Assembly (NCBI RefSeq): GCF_963675165.1
Contig: NC_087379.1
Coordinates: 5,349,442-5,413,441 of the forward strand
DNA: 64,000 bases
Origin: Halichondria panicea
Taxonomy: Eukaryota; Porifera; Demospongiae; Suberitida; Halichondriidae
Direction: 5' to 3'
The notes beneath the pieces were generated by a model. It saw only the letters and a list, made by a program, of their open reading frames with translations. It made no database searches and had not been told where the DNA came from. How positions within the stretch are numbered: the stretch's first letter is position 1; the number at the start of each line of letters is the position of its first letter. Below are positions 33,301 through 47,000 of the stretch, piece by piece. Made by a program: the position numbers and the translations under genes.

Positions 33301-34473
33301 ATTATATATAGTGGTTGGAGAATGAGTTCCTTAAGTATCTGGATGACTGGGAGAAATCTGTTTCTAGCCATAAGGAGCTTAGGGCAATTCACCGCAACAA
33401 GATGCTATTGAGTGATGCCACAAGAACGGGACTGAGGTTCACAGGTATGCTGTGTATATTATGATAATTATAAACCTTAAAACTCTCCTCCTCCCTTGCA
33501 GTTAAATCATTCATTGAAATGGTAAAGTATCTGTTCACCCTCCCTGGCGTACAGTGCTTTTTGAGTGAGCGGATCAGCCAGGACCCTCTAGAGAAATTCT
33601 TTGGCTGCCAAAGGCAAAGAGGTGGGGTTAACGAAAACCCAACTGTCCAAGAGTTCTGCCAGAATACTCAAGCACTGAGAGTGATCAACGGCTTGTGCAG
33701 AGACGTGAGGGGTAATTGCCGTGGTAATAAAGGAGAACAACAAGTTAATGATGATACTCCACTGCACAAAAGAAAAGCCGTGTGCAGAAAGCAAAAAGAA
33801 GGGAAACATTAATAACTATATTATGGCTTTGTGTTGTGCTTGATCGAAAAAATTATAAATATACCCATCAATATAAATTTGTGAAACATATATTTGTATT
33901 AATATAGGAGCATAAATAATATAAAAACGTGATCTATATAAATATACTTATAGTTAGTTCATGACAACAGAGTTTTTCTTAGTCCCTTCGTTTTTTGAGT
34001 TGCTTTCTTCATCGATTCTTTATACAATTCCATATTAAAAGGATTTTGCAAAGGAGAAACCTCGAATAGTTACGTACAGATCGACTATCATTGAAAGTAG
34101 AATATTTCCAGTTTCCGTGTCGATATCAGTAGTTAGTATATACCAATAAAAGATGACATCTTCATCTTTTAGAGCGCTGTGTTTCACTTTTTCTCTTAAG
34201 CCACTAGTCACTTCATGGGCTGACTTGACATTAAAAACGCTACGCACAACAATCTCGATTTGAGCAAAAAAAACCGTCTCTCATTTATGCAACACAATCC
34301 GCCTCGGTCAATCGCACCCAGCCAGCATACCCGGTACCCATACCACACTTCTATGACCGTACAAACCCGGCCTAGCCGGACCACGCCCATCTACAGCTTT
34401 AGCTTGTTGACACAGCCTCGATTAAACCGCAGATAAAGCGGATGTTACACGAGGGTACTTCCGTTACCAATCC
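30391..34473 (+). mobile_element. P-element-like DNA transposon (about 4.1 kb)
   Basis: The transposase gene at 31022-33812 is bracketed by a candidate inverted pair GGGATTGGAAACGG (30391) and CCGTTACCAATCCC (ends 34473). That spacing suits a P-type element. I could not find a clear 8-bp target duplication, so the exact ends are tentative. Confidence 0.55.
31022..33812 (+). pseudogene. P-element/THAP9-type transposase, nearly intact
   Basis: Exons 31268-31570, 31627-about 32490, 32495-32821, 32873-33019, 33071-33259, 33312-33444 and 33502-33812 join in phase with introns of 51-57 nt. The RNase-H-like catalytic core is clear: VVLDEMHIKKELVFSKHSG (first Asp), LIGFCNLG, MLVFLVRGLF, KVIAATADGASPNR (second Asp), YFFSDPPHLLKTARN, and SERISQDPLEKFFGCQRQRGG near the acidic third position. 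The first exon (ATG 31022, MGRKFRLYHQKKKYSTSS) cannot be joined without a frameshift near 31190. A one-base loss near 32495 separates two halves of the core. No THAP zinc finger is visible at the N-terminus. It is a recently active element that has lost an intact frame, or one with undetected splice variants. Confidence 0.8.
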
Positions 34474-34718
34474 CTAGGCGCTAGGCCCTCTTCCTCTTCT
34501 CAGTGCAACCATAGATAATAGCTCTGGTGCAACTTACAGAGCGAAGCTCCTAAGACTTACATAGTACATGTGTAGCGTAACATAATCTGTTTTGTGATGG
34601 ATCCGTGCTGTAATTTATAGTAAATTTATAGTACAAATCTATGAGATAAGAGTACAGATCCTAACCGGTGACAGAGTAAAGGGCAAACAAAGGCCGTGCG
34701 TGTCTACTCTCGAGGAAA
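33813..34718. other. 3' part of the P-like element and upstream region of the first ankyrin gene
   Basis: AT-rich tail of the transposon to about 34473, then about 245 bp before the ATG at 34719 that must hold the promoter of the ankyrin-ZU5-CARD gene. No other gene seen. Confidence 0.5.
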
Positions 34719-37700
34719 ATGGACATACACGATGCTGCCAGTGCTGGTGATTTAAGTGGTTTACAAGATGCCGTCAGGAGGGGAGATGATGTCAACAGTG
34801 TGGATGAAGTAAGCTGCATGTGGGTATGTAGAGCTGAAGCCGCTGTGAAAGTCTGTTTTTGCTAGCGCTAGCTGTTGTGCTAATCAATAATTACACGAAT
34901 TTACGAGGTCGCTTGATTTCATGCTTTAATTAGTCTTGTCCCGACATATTCTTAGACAGTGTACCTCTCATTTGAGAGGTAAAGTCGTTCGTCACCATAC
35001 AGCCGTATTTCAGGCTATATAAAATATTAAATGAGGGAGCAAACCACTTCAGAACCATACTGTGGTGATATAGTTGATGCATGTGCTCTGTCACCGGAAT
35101 AACTGTGGACAAGAAATTCCATGGAACATTGAATTGGGCGGCCATGGGACTATTATTTGTGTTCGTGTGTGGATTTAATCTGCCATCCGAGCTAAGGTTA
35201 TAGATGTGTTTTCAAAACTCTCTCACTCTTGTAGATTGGGAACACTCCACTCTTGTTGGCAGCCAGTGGAGGTCACACTGACTGTGTTACAGAGCTGCTC
35301 TCCTCAGGAGCCGTGGTGGACCTGGCTGACAAGGTGAGTATCTGATACTAAACAGATGTGTCTATAGGACTGATGTGTCTATAGGCAGCATGTTCGTGAC
35401 CATAATATCACTCATTAGGAATTATTTACTACTAGTAGCCCAGAATCCAGCAATCTGATTGGTCAGTACAGGGTTTATATTATAGTTGTGACACATGCAC
35501 GAGTGCCACATGGGATATATTGGCTCAGTATAGTGACTTAGGCCCGAGGGCCGCAGGCCTCGAGGGCAAAGGCACTACTGAGCCAATATATCCCATGTGC
35601 GCAGGAGTGAGCTGTATAACAACTGATTTGTTGCATTCCTTGTGCATTCCTTTCCGCCGTACACATCACTCCTTTTATAGGACAACTAGTTTCAACTACT
35701 TGTGGTGGCTGTGGAATGCACCAGACGCATGAAAAACGTTTTCTGCCTACCACTGAATCTGTTTAACAGTGTTATACTTATAAAAGGGACCGTTTCAGGT
35801 TACTGGGTGGAGGATGGGCACTTTAGTCATACTATGCCAGTATCTAGATAGTGGCATAGTTCAAGGCTTGACCTGTGCCATAATTATGGCAGATATTTAT
35901 GGAACGCCGTTTGCAACAAAATTCAGGCAGAATGTGAGGCGTGTGCATCCAATATAAAATCGATTTTTGAAGATTGATTTTTAATAATCGATTTTTTACA
36001 GTTGATTTTCGATTTACACGTGAACGATCTTTGACAATCGATCTGATAATCGATTTTTGAAATTCGATTTTTGATAATCGATTTTTGATAATCGATTATT
36101 GAAATTCGATTTTTGATAATCGATTTTAGAACTGCTCTGAAGGTGGGCTGGGGGGGCCCCTGTCTAAAGCTGTATCACATGATACTATCCTTAGAGAAAT
36201 TTTGCATTGAAGAAGCCACTATTCATGACTTCTATTCTATCTGGAATCACCAAACTCTTTCTCAGCTCTTTCTCTAAGCAAGCTCTTTCTCTAAGCACAC
36301 ACAAGATGGCCAAATAAAACAGTGCTGGCGAGAAAGCATACAAAAATGGGTGCACAAAGAAACTAAATAAGTAGCACCAACTGAACAGTTCTGATTTTTA
36401 CTGTGACTTATGGCCCTCCTTTTTAATGGTTCCAAAAACAATAATGTTTCGCTCTTGCGTTATAGTCTATCATGTGAGATAGCTAACCAAGCCAAGCTTT
36501 GATTCCAGGCCGCGGAGAAGGAGTTTGTGCATGTTCTGAGTTTCAAGGGCGGCCTAACTGTAGCCTTGAATCCATAATCGGCCTGGATTCGAGACTAGTA
36601 TCAATCAATTGCGATTTTTGTAATCGATTTTTAAAAATCGATTATCAAAAATCGAATTTCAATAATCGATTATCAAAAATCGAATTTCAAAAATCTATTA
36701 TCAGATCAATTGTCAAAGATCGTTCACGTGTAAATTGAAAAAATCAACTGTAAAAAATCGATTATTAAAAATCGATCTTCAAAAATCGATTTTATATTGG
36801 ATGCACACGCCTATCACATTCTGCCTGAATTTTGTCGCAAACGGCGTTCCATAGATATTGGCACAGTGTTTCCTTTGATCTGCCCACTCAAAATGCAACA
36901 AATTTCCCATATTAACCTGTAAATTCTCATATGAACCTGTAATTTTCATGTTCACAACAACCATTCATTATTTTGTGTTTTTCAAACATGTTTTTTGTAG
37001 ATTGTATTATAAAAAACAATGAGAAGTAACTGTTCTGTTTTTGGTAATGACATAAAATTATAATGTTCAGTCGCTGTTAATACGTTGGTTGTTGGATGTA
37101 GGCATAGAGAGATTGATGGTAACGTTGCAGGTACTAAAGGTAAAGTTTGGAGGCATAAATTGACAGCAGTTGGTTTGTGAGTTCTGTTGCACTGCCATCT
37201 GTGAGTGATCAGTGTGTGCCAGTATGTTAATTGGCTTTACGTTGAGGATGTCTGAAACTGACTTCTTTTGACACTCAGAAGTTCTCTTGTAGCTGCGAAC
37301 TCCTTCCAAGCTTCGGTGTCCAGTTGTTTCCATTGTCATTTGTTCGTCCACTCCAGCGTTGTAGAGTCTAGTAGAAGCAGTTGCACGGAGAGAATGATTC
37401 GTTAGGTATTCCTTAATACTAGCTGCAGAGCATATAGTCGAGCCACTGTTTGGTCCAGTGTATTGTGGCCAATTGGTTTGTTCGAAAACCAAGTAGTTAG
37501 TAGGTGTTGGGTTTTTCAAGGCTCGAGAATTTTTAGGACAATCTTTTGGCAGGAGCTGCATGTTGGTAAAGCTGGAATAGCCGAACGAAGCATCTTTCAG
37601 GGTTTTCAGGATTGTTGTAGTGAGACACTACTTTTGGCTTGAGTTTCTTGCCTTTCAAGCCTCCTGCATGGTCGATTTTTAGATACGTCTTCTGTGTATT

Positions 37701-40700
37701 TCAAATACGACCGCTGTCCTTTTCAACTTCAATTACTTGAATTTGGCATGTTTCTGACCTCAATTGACGATGTTCGCTACCACTTCGTAGAGCAAAGTAG
37801 ACACCATTCATAAAAAGTACCGTATCAACCAGTGCTTGTGGAGTTTTGCATCCAAAAAGACCTTTGTTCCATAGAAGTTCTTCTTCTTCTTCTGTTAGAG
37901 GTTCAGCCTTCTTCTTTTGTGACCCTAGTCCAGCTCTCTGCAAGCGCTTCATTTCGGAGTCTAGGCACATTCGAAAGTCAGCAAAACAAGCATCCTTGAA
38001 CAGGTCAATCCCGGGATTTCCATTCCATCGCATATACCTCTGTATGCATGCCACTCACAATGTGGTGCAGTGTGTCAGGGGGAAATTCTGAGCCATCGTT
38101 CTTCCGAATCTGAAAAATGAAGCATTTCAGGTTCTCGGATAGTTCCTCGGATTTCAGGTCACTCAATAGTGGAATAACATCCCCATGGCACTTTAATCGG
38201 TACTCACACCAGTCATTCCATAGCTTGAAGCAGTACTTTGTATCTGAAGTTGTGCTATTAGGAATAGCACTCTTCTTCAATTTTTCCATCTCATTTTTTG
38301 TTAACTGAAGTGCAAATGCACGCACTTGCTTGGAGGTAGAGGCACTGCTTGAAGAAAGCTTCATTCACTTTGAGTTAGGTAGAGAAGATTGTGTAGGTTC
38401 TGTTGGCTTGTCCAGCTCCTCCTTCTTTCTTTGTTCTGTAGAAAGAGTAGCCAGCTCCGCCTCCACATTTATGTCGTAGAGGGCAGGGTCTATGGGCTCG
38501 GTCATTATTATGCCAAGTACTTCTTCAGAAAAGAGCTTGTCTAGGCCTAGGTCTTCGTCCGCGTCCATTCTTTCGGTTAGTTTTTGAAATGAACCTAGCA
38601 ACTAAACTCGTTAGATACTGTTTATCGGTTATCTATGGGAATTATAAGCCCGCAGGCACTCGTAGTACCCTCGCTTTGCTCGAGATACTACAGCAGGCCT
38701 TTGGGCTTATAATTCCCATAGATATCTCCTAAACAGTATCTAACTATTATGTACCGTACTCACCTGAAAATACGCTCCCTTAAAATTTACCCCCCCCTAG
38801 CCAGAGCAGGAAATGTATTGCAGATCTAACAGGAGCTATATTATTGGTTAGGGGGGCGTATTATAGATAGAAAATACCTCTGTTTTATCAGAGGAGGTTG
38901 GCCACGCGTCATCATTCATGTGACGTCTCTTCTCACGTTACCATAGATACTGAACAACTGTAAAGAAAGTTATGACTTCTCTTACTTCGCTGAATTTATA
39001 ACACCTGACTAGTTGTCTAGTTGGTCCAGAATTAGCTAGGCTTCAGCGATGCTGTATATGTAGCTTGCACTGTACTGACTCACAAGAATCTAGTAATTTA
39101 ACACTGTATGCACTGATAACTTGTCAGAATTAATGGAGGGGATCGCTGGGGATCAGGTTAGTTAATGAAAGTTTTATATTCAAAGTAGCCAGAGAGACAC
39201 ATACATTTTTCCACGTGTATGTGATGGAGACAGAATATAACATCTTTTCATGAGGTCCAGGACTAAAGTAAGCCATGAAACACTACAATGCAGACTATGC
39301 TATTTTTCTAAACACAATTTGTATAATTATTATGCCTCGGTGCGCATGAGGTATATACGGTAGTGTGTTTGTGTGTGTGTGTCTGTGTGTCTGTGTGTGT
39401 AGACTGCTACAGCTGCTCAAGGATCAATGAATTTAAGAGTTTCTATAGGCTTCTAGTCATGTTTTCTTGGAATTTAAATTGTGGATTTGCAAAATACTTA
39501 GTTCTCGAGTTATGCCTAGTTTTGCTTACTTGGAATGCCATTGCAGCCTTTTCAGAAGAGCACGTAGCCAAACTTGTTTACCGAGTGTTACTACTCTACT
39601 TAGTAGTTAGCTCTGCACTAGAACGCTAGCTATTCGTAGCTGTAAGAGTGAGAAGAGAGCTGCAAGGCTCTGCTGATGGCAGCCATTAATTTTAGACTTG
39701 AAATTTGGCATCGATCGTTTTTAACAACAATCATGGTCGATCATTGCAGCATGCAAATTAAAAAAATGTTCATCATGTGTATAAAATTAAGCTATTAGTA
39801 TGTATGCTATGTAGTTTTGGCATCTCCACCGCGAGGCATCAGCACCTGCGGTGCTTTCATTAATATTATTATTCATTTGGCAGGAAATGCAAAATACTGA
39901 AACTTCTACATTAATTGTACATCTACAAAAACATGCAGTTGCTTCTATCCTTGAAGATCATTCAACAAGCCATCTGATAGACTTCTGTTTCCATTCAGCT
40001 CCTCGACGGTGTGGAATTTCACTCATTCATTGTCAACAATTGCAATCAACAATAATAACATCATTATACGAAGCAAACTATAATAACTACCTCTTCTAAT
40101 AGATTTTGAGCGAAACAAAACATGGCGAGAGGCATTAGCACAGCGCAGCTTGCAATTAACACTCGTTTTGTATGGACAAGCAAGAGTTAGCTAGCTACAG
40201 ACAGATCTACCGGCAGTTAGTCGTTACGGTGGCCGAGAAGAGTCACCTGCCTTCGCCTACCACCACAATTAGTTGCGCGCGCTTAAAACTAATTTAATCT
40301 GCACACGGTCAAAGGTCAACGAATCATTCTACATTATAATTAACGCAACTTGTTGAAGTGTCCATTGATGCAGGTGGGTTGGTCCTACTACTATCCTATA
40401 TTATAGTGATTCATTTATTTAGACACTCTTCAAGAGTAGCTCTAGGACCAAATCCAACCTACCTGCACTGTGGCCATTTCAGCAAAAGGAATACGTTGCG
40501 TTAATTAGAATGCAGACAAGATTCTTTGACCTTGTGCAGACTGACCTGAACATTTGTTGGTTGTTCTTTTACTTTATTTGTGTTGTTAAAAGTTACTCTC
40601 ACTCTTGTAGAATGGGCGTACTCCACTCTATTGGGCAGCCTGGGGAGGTCACACTGACTGTGTTAGAGAGCTGCTCTCCTCAGGCGCCGTGGTGGACTTG

Positions 40701-43700
40701 GCTAACAAGGTGAGTGTCTGATACTGAACTGATGTGTCTATAGGCAGCATGTTCGTGACTATTTACATGTATTGCACTCACCTAAAAATACGCCACCTTC
40801 GAATTTAGACGGAACAAACTAGCTAGCTAGCTACAGATCTAGATTTACCTTAGAGTTAATGTTCCAGTATTTCCTTTGAAGATGTGTTTTGTAGTACACT
40901 GATGTGATAATTTTACTTGTGTCTTGCACTGCACTGGAGGTCTGAGAATGTTTTTGCGAGGAGTAAAGGAGGGCGTCTTTTCGAAACAGTTTTCTTAATT
41001 ATGATTGCGCATCACAGATAGCTGCATTTTTTGCTCGTTGCCAATCCTCTTCCTTTACTTTATTTATTCTATCACACAGATGTGCATGTTGTTAAAAGTT
41101 ACTGTATATGCTCTCACTCTTGTAGGATGGGTACACTCCACTCTTGTTGGCAGCCATGGGAGGTCACACTAATTGTGTTAGAGAGCTGCTCTCCTCAGGA
41201 GCCATGGTGGACCTGGCTAACAAGGTGAGTATCTGATACTAAACTGATGTGTCTATAGGCAGCGGACTTTAGGAAAGGCAATACAGTGGAACCTCCATAA
41301 AACGGACACCATTGGGGAACAGCCTTTTTTGGCCGTTATAAAGATGTGTCTTCCTTGGGAGGTTTCAATTGCCAGCTATGTATGCTCTATGAGCCATTTC
41401 TTGCTGCAAATAGATCTTGGAGCTTTGCTAACTGCTTCTTTAGTAGCTCATATAAGCTTTGAAAAGGCTGTAGGGACAAGCTACAGCTAAGTTTTCACAA
41501 TAATTACTATATCTCAGCTGTTCCTAATAAACTTTTGATACTGTGTAATGAATAACATCTATCACTATAATTATTACCAAGAGTGCATAAGAAGAGAAGA
41601 GTATCGAACTACTGATACCTCTACACAAACACTGTGCATAAAGTAACGTGACATCCTGTCAATTGCACGTGAGCAACTCGCAATTGATGACGTTTACGCA
41701 ACGCACAGAATTTGTTAATAGTGAATGAAGAGAAGAGGATCAGCTCGACTATATTGTCTCTATTTAGATGATTTTTGTGAAGAGATCGTCTCCTATCAGT
41801 GTGCAGTGAGCGCTCCATGAGCTCTGAACGTTAAACGCGAACAACTAGCTAGATTTGTTCGACACCACACCCCTAAAAACGTCACGGTTAACATTTACTA
41901 GGAGATTACTAGTAAGTTTACGATATACTTTATCACGTGCGAGTCATGTTACTTTGTGCACAGTGTTTGTGTAGAAGTATCAGTAGTTCGACACTCTTCT
42001 CTTCTTATGCACTCTTGATGTTATTCATTGTAAATTTGATTCACAGTTTATACAACAGCATGTGGTTTTAAGTGGAGTAGCGTACTCTTCCTAATGAACT
42101 CTTAACAGTATAATTATACATGCAGTTGTATAGGTGTACAATGATTAGTACATTCATGTGCTGAAAAAATTATATGTACATTAATTGATTCATAATTCTC
42201 TGTGAATTTTTAATTGTTTAATTTAAACTGCGTACTAGCCATTTATGTGTACTGCATTAGCTGGCTTAATACGTATGACTGTTGCGCTTTGGAAATGTAG
42301 AGCATGCAGTGAATGTCTGTATTGTTCAATGTACATTCATATTGTGTTGTCACTGTCTCCACTCTTGCAGGGTGGGGACACTCCACTCATGCTGGCAGCC
42401 CTCTGGGGTCAGAAAGATGCAGTAAAGGAGCTTCTCTCATCAGGGGCTCCCGTTCTCTGCACTAATAATGTGAGCACATTTACTTTATAGAGTACATAGT
42501 TACGTAGCAAACAGCTTTACATGTACTGTACACCTATACCTCTTACAGTAGTTAATGACTGAATAGAACTGTCATTTGTACCTAAATAGAAATAACCAAC
42601 TTCTTAACATGCAATTACCGTTGCCAGTATTGCTCTGTCAGCAAAGTACATGTTATATGCATTAGACCACTTTACCTCTTACAATGTATGATCACCATCA
42701 CAGGATGGAGACACTGCTCTGATGAGAGCCAAGGAATCACATCACCCTAATCCTTCAATAATAAAGTTGCTTGAGGAAGCTGCTGAATCACATGTGAGTC
42801 CGTACCTCAATAATGTATACACTGATCATGATCGAGTGTTTTAGTTTAAGAGCTTTTTCGTGTGGAATAAGTATAGGATAGACTACACCTAAGAGTAGAA
42901 TATGCGTCTACGTAACCTCCGCGGTTGCGGTTAGCCCGAGGCGCAAAGCCGAGGGAATCTAACCGTAACCAAGGCGGTTACTAAGACGCATATTCTACGA
43001 GTGGGTGTGGTCTATCTAACTTGGACTTCATTGCGCATGCGCGAGGCGTGGTTATAAAAAAATAAAAAAAAAAAAAAAAAAAATGGTTATAAAAAGCCAT
43101 GTTTGGTGCGTAGCAACAGAAATTGAATTTGTGCGAGCTGGACGAGCTGGAGAGCTGTGAGAGACACCAGTTGACAGAAAAAGACGGCTTCAAAACAATG
43201 AAAAACTACAGTAAAGCTTGTGAAACGCTTCTTGAAGATAACTGGAAAGAACAGACAAGTAAAAAGAACCTAGAACTATGCTAGAACTGACTGCAACACT
43301 ACAAGAAGAAGAATGAAGCTCTGTGGTGGAGTGGAGGGGGGTATAGAGCAGACTGGACCGGCATGGAACCTTAAAAAACTCAATAGAAAGTGTCAAGCGA
43401 CTGCTAAAGTGTTTTTGATGCTTCCTGGCCCCCCTTGCCCATGCCCAACTAGAAAAAGCAATACAAAGCAACAGTGGACATGGATATTGACTGAACAGAC
43501 TATTGCATTCTGTGTTTTTTATAATGTTTTTGTTATCTTCTTGTCACTTTCACTAAAAATTTCATTCCAACTTTTGAGAACTTCCTGCAAATTATTTGTT
43601 ACTTCCTGTAGAATATGCGTCCATTTCCTGTAGAATATGTGTCCACTTCCTGTAGAATAAGTACCTTCCTGTAGATTATGCTTCCATGTAATCTACTGTT

Positions 43701-43982
43701 TTTAGCCAATCAGATCAATTACAGATGATGTAATGTAGTCTAAATTAAATATACAGTATACATACATGTACACTATATAAGTGTCTTACATGTGTTTACT
43801 TTTATTTAAGCACTGATAACCTCAGTACTTTTCTATGGGAACAAACTGATACATTAATACTGTCAATGATGTAATTTAGTGGTCTTAACTGTATGGAGTG
43901 CAAACTACAGTTCCAATATTACACACACCCGAATAAACATGAAACCATTACATGTGCTCACCCCCCCACACACTCACACACA

Positions 43983-44048
<66 letters not shown>

Positions 44049-47000
44049 CACAGTCACGTGTACCAGTCCTTCCCAAGAACTGGACTGTTGTCACTGACAC
44101 AGAAACGTGAGTGACGATTGCACAGTTGAGTCACTAACTTTATGAATGTGAGTCAACTTTAGGAAGAAGCCAGTCTACCAGAACAAGGCAGCAGGGGAAA
44201 CCCTTTCCACACCACCTGGATGTAAGTGTGTGCTTGTGCTGTATCTAGCACATGGTTCTGTGTGTTTATCTCCTGTGTATAGATCCCCTGCACCAAACCT
44301 CTGCACACCCTGATGTCACTTTCTATGGCGTGCCTCAAGAGAAGGAGTTCACCTCCAGTGGTGGCCATGCTGACTTTGATAGTGGAGTGCAAGTGACTGT
44401 TCCAGCTAATGCTGTCCCATCAGGGACCTCTGTGAGCATTAAGGTACAACCCAGTCTCGCTCCCAAGGATGTGTTTGTGATGCCTGAGGGCATTCAGTCT
44501 GCCAGTCCGTCCTACTTGATCTCTGGTGAAGGTCTAAACGGAGAGGTGACCCTGAGCATGGAGCATCATGTACGAGTGTCCACCCATCAAGAAGCTGATG
44601 ACCTCCTTTTTCTCCAAGCTGACTCGTCTCCCAAGAGATCTGGTACAAAAAATGTGTACGAGTACCAGGAGATACAAGAGGCAAGGTCAGTGTTCACTCC
44701 TGGAGGGAATACCGGGAGACTGACACTGGGCACACGACTGAAGAAGTTCTTTAAAATTGGCCAGAGGAGGAAAAAAGGTAAGTATTTGGAAATGTGAATC
44801 ACTTCCAATTCAACAAAATGCATGTACATGCAGGCAAGACCGACAGTAATCTCTACACTGTCAGAGTCTACCGGTCTCCTCCACACACAACTGGTGACAG
44901 GATGGCTCTTGTCATTGTCAGCTACTTTAACCGTCTGTTTCTTGATGTACGTACATTGCAGTTTTGTGATTGTACGTGAATAACTGTTTACCTCCATGTG
45001 CAGTTCTTGCAGAGGTTTGAGGTTGACATCATTCCCCGAGAGTATCCACACTTGTCAAGTAGCCCTGCTGATAAGACAATTAAACAACCTCTTTGCTTTG
45101 TCCAAGTTGATGCAGTACTGGAGCTAGTCTGTGATCCAGCCTGGAGGAGTGTGCCTGACCAGAGAATGGTGAGTGCTTTCAATAGTTAGAAGAAAAACCC
45201 TTATATCGTATGTGACTTTTCCACACTTTTTTGTGTCTCCTATTAATTCATTTTGCCGTGTTTGCAGATTTCCCAAGAAGAAGTGGACCTGCCAGTGATT
45301 GGTAAGTTCTCGCCAGAGGAGCTTCAGTGCTACCCACCCAGGATAGTGTGTCGGTTCTTCCCTGAGCAAGGAGCTGCCTCCTGCACCACATGCACTCTCT
45401 CACTGTATGGCTTTGACAAGCCAGTCAGTATGGACATGGCACTGCTCACTCCTCAGAGATCAGTGGACACTAAACAACTCAAGGTGTCTCACTCAACCTC
45501 TGTTAAAGTCAATATATGAATGTTAGATACACTTCACTTGTGCCATCAACCCAATGTTCTGCATCATCCTACACTTGTTAAATTTTGGCTAATGGATGTC
45601 TGTAAAATGTCCTTTACAGTATATGTTGCTTCCTTGAGACCTACGTCTGTACTGTGTGTACTGCATGTGGACATTCTCAATTCGTTATAATGCATGTACC
45701 GTATAGCAGGTTATTTTCGTACGGTAGAAGTTTTCGTATTTTTCATATTGTATACATGTACATAATAACATTATCATTCGAAATTAAAACTGAGCTACCG
45801 CGATAGGTTCAACGTCACTATCCTGAGCTGTACGAGTATTTAGAATACGAAATATTTGATTGGGCAGTTCATACGAACATTTACCCGTATGTATGTGATT
45901 GTAGGAAGCCACTGAAGTACTGAGGAGAACAGTTGGGGAGATGACCACCTCACAGCTTGGCTCTACTGTGGAGACTGTACTGTCACTAATGGAGAAAATG
46001 ACAACTGCGCTTCAGTGAGATGTCTACTATCTTAATGTAGCACTGTATTTACAATATCTCCCACCTCAGGTCATCTTCTCTGAGTGAGCTGACAGCCCAC
46101 ACTGACTCCATACGGACAGAGATAAAGGCTGTCCTTGTAGTGACCAGGAGGGTTGTCCAGGAGTGCACAGTACAGAGCATCAGTGAGAACATTGAAGCCA
46201 GTCTCTCTAAGATGGAGACTTTATCTCACCAGCTTTGTAAGGTTGCCAAGGTCAAACTCAGATACTGTCAAGAAGGTGAGAACGTGTGTTTATGATATCA
46301 AGTGTTAGCTCTCATTCTCAATGGTACAGACCAGTCAGAGGAGACAGCTGCTCTTGTTGACCTGGTGGAGAATGGAGCTAATCTGTTGAGAGCTGTGGAC
46401 TGTCTACTCAGGGACATCCACACGCTCAGTGGAGTCAGTGGTGAGTGTATTTCAAAAGGGGCAAACCAAACCCAAAGAGTGGGCGGGGAGGAAAAAACTT
46501 AATTCTGTAATGGCAGTTTTTTGCTCTTCCCAAAACTTTGCTTTATCTAGAGGTAATGACGTCCTGAAAGAATTTAAATGCACAATGCTAATAATTATAG
46601 CCCATGGTATTTTGTCGAAATCGACAGTTTTTTGGCTACTCCCAGAACTTTACCAAGACGAAGTGATACGCCTTGAATGTTTTAGTTTTGATATTGATTG
46701 TGAAGTTATGTATGACCTCCCAAAAGAAGCTTGCTTAACTGGAAAATATACATTCAGAGGCGGCACAATGCCAACCTTCAAATTTAGATATCATAATTAT
46801 TTGAATTTCTAAGAGGGAGCCACATCCAAGGGGGGGGAGCAAAAGTCTAACTTCCTCCTGGCTGTATTATAATTATGTTCCATAATCCTTTCCACTTCCT
46901 CCTATTGTGTACTACCAGCCATATACAGTGTATTGTACATGTATTGAGTCTATTTGTTCACATTACATGTACTTAGTGCTGATCACATGATCTCCAGCCA

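Noticed and set aside
43190-43633. ORFs of 93 and 106 codons inside element G
   Set aside because: Frames are not kept in the second copy (53379-54033), so they are not conserved coding sequence.
44690-44780. Possible FIIND-type self-cleavage site (VFTPGG or KFFKIG) at the ZU5-UPA border
   Set aside because: Neither carries the His-Phe-Ser/Thr pattern needed in PIDD and NLRP1/CARD8, so cleavage is not claimed.
44439-45051. Long antisense ORFs over the ZU5 exon (also 61142-61606)
   Set aside because: Shadows of the conserved ZU5 coding exons, occurring in both paralogs for that reason.
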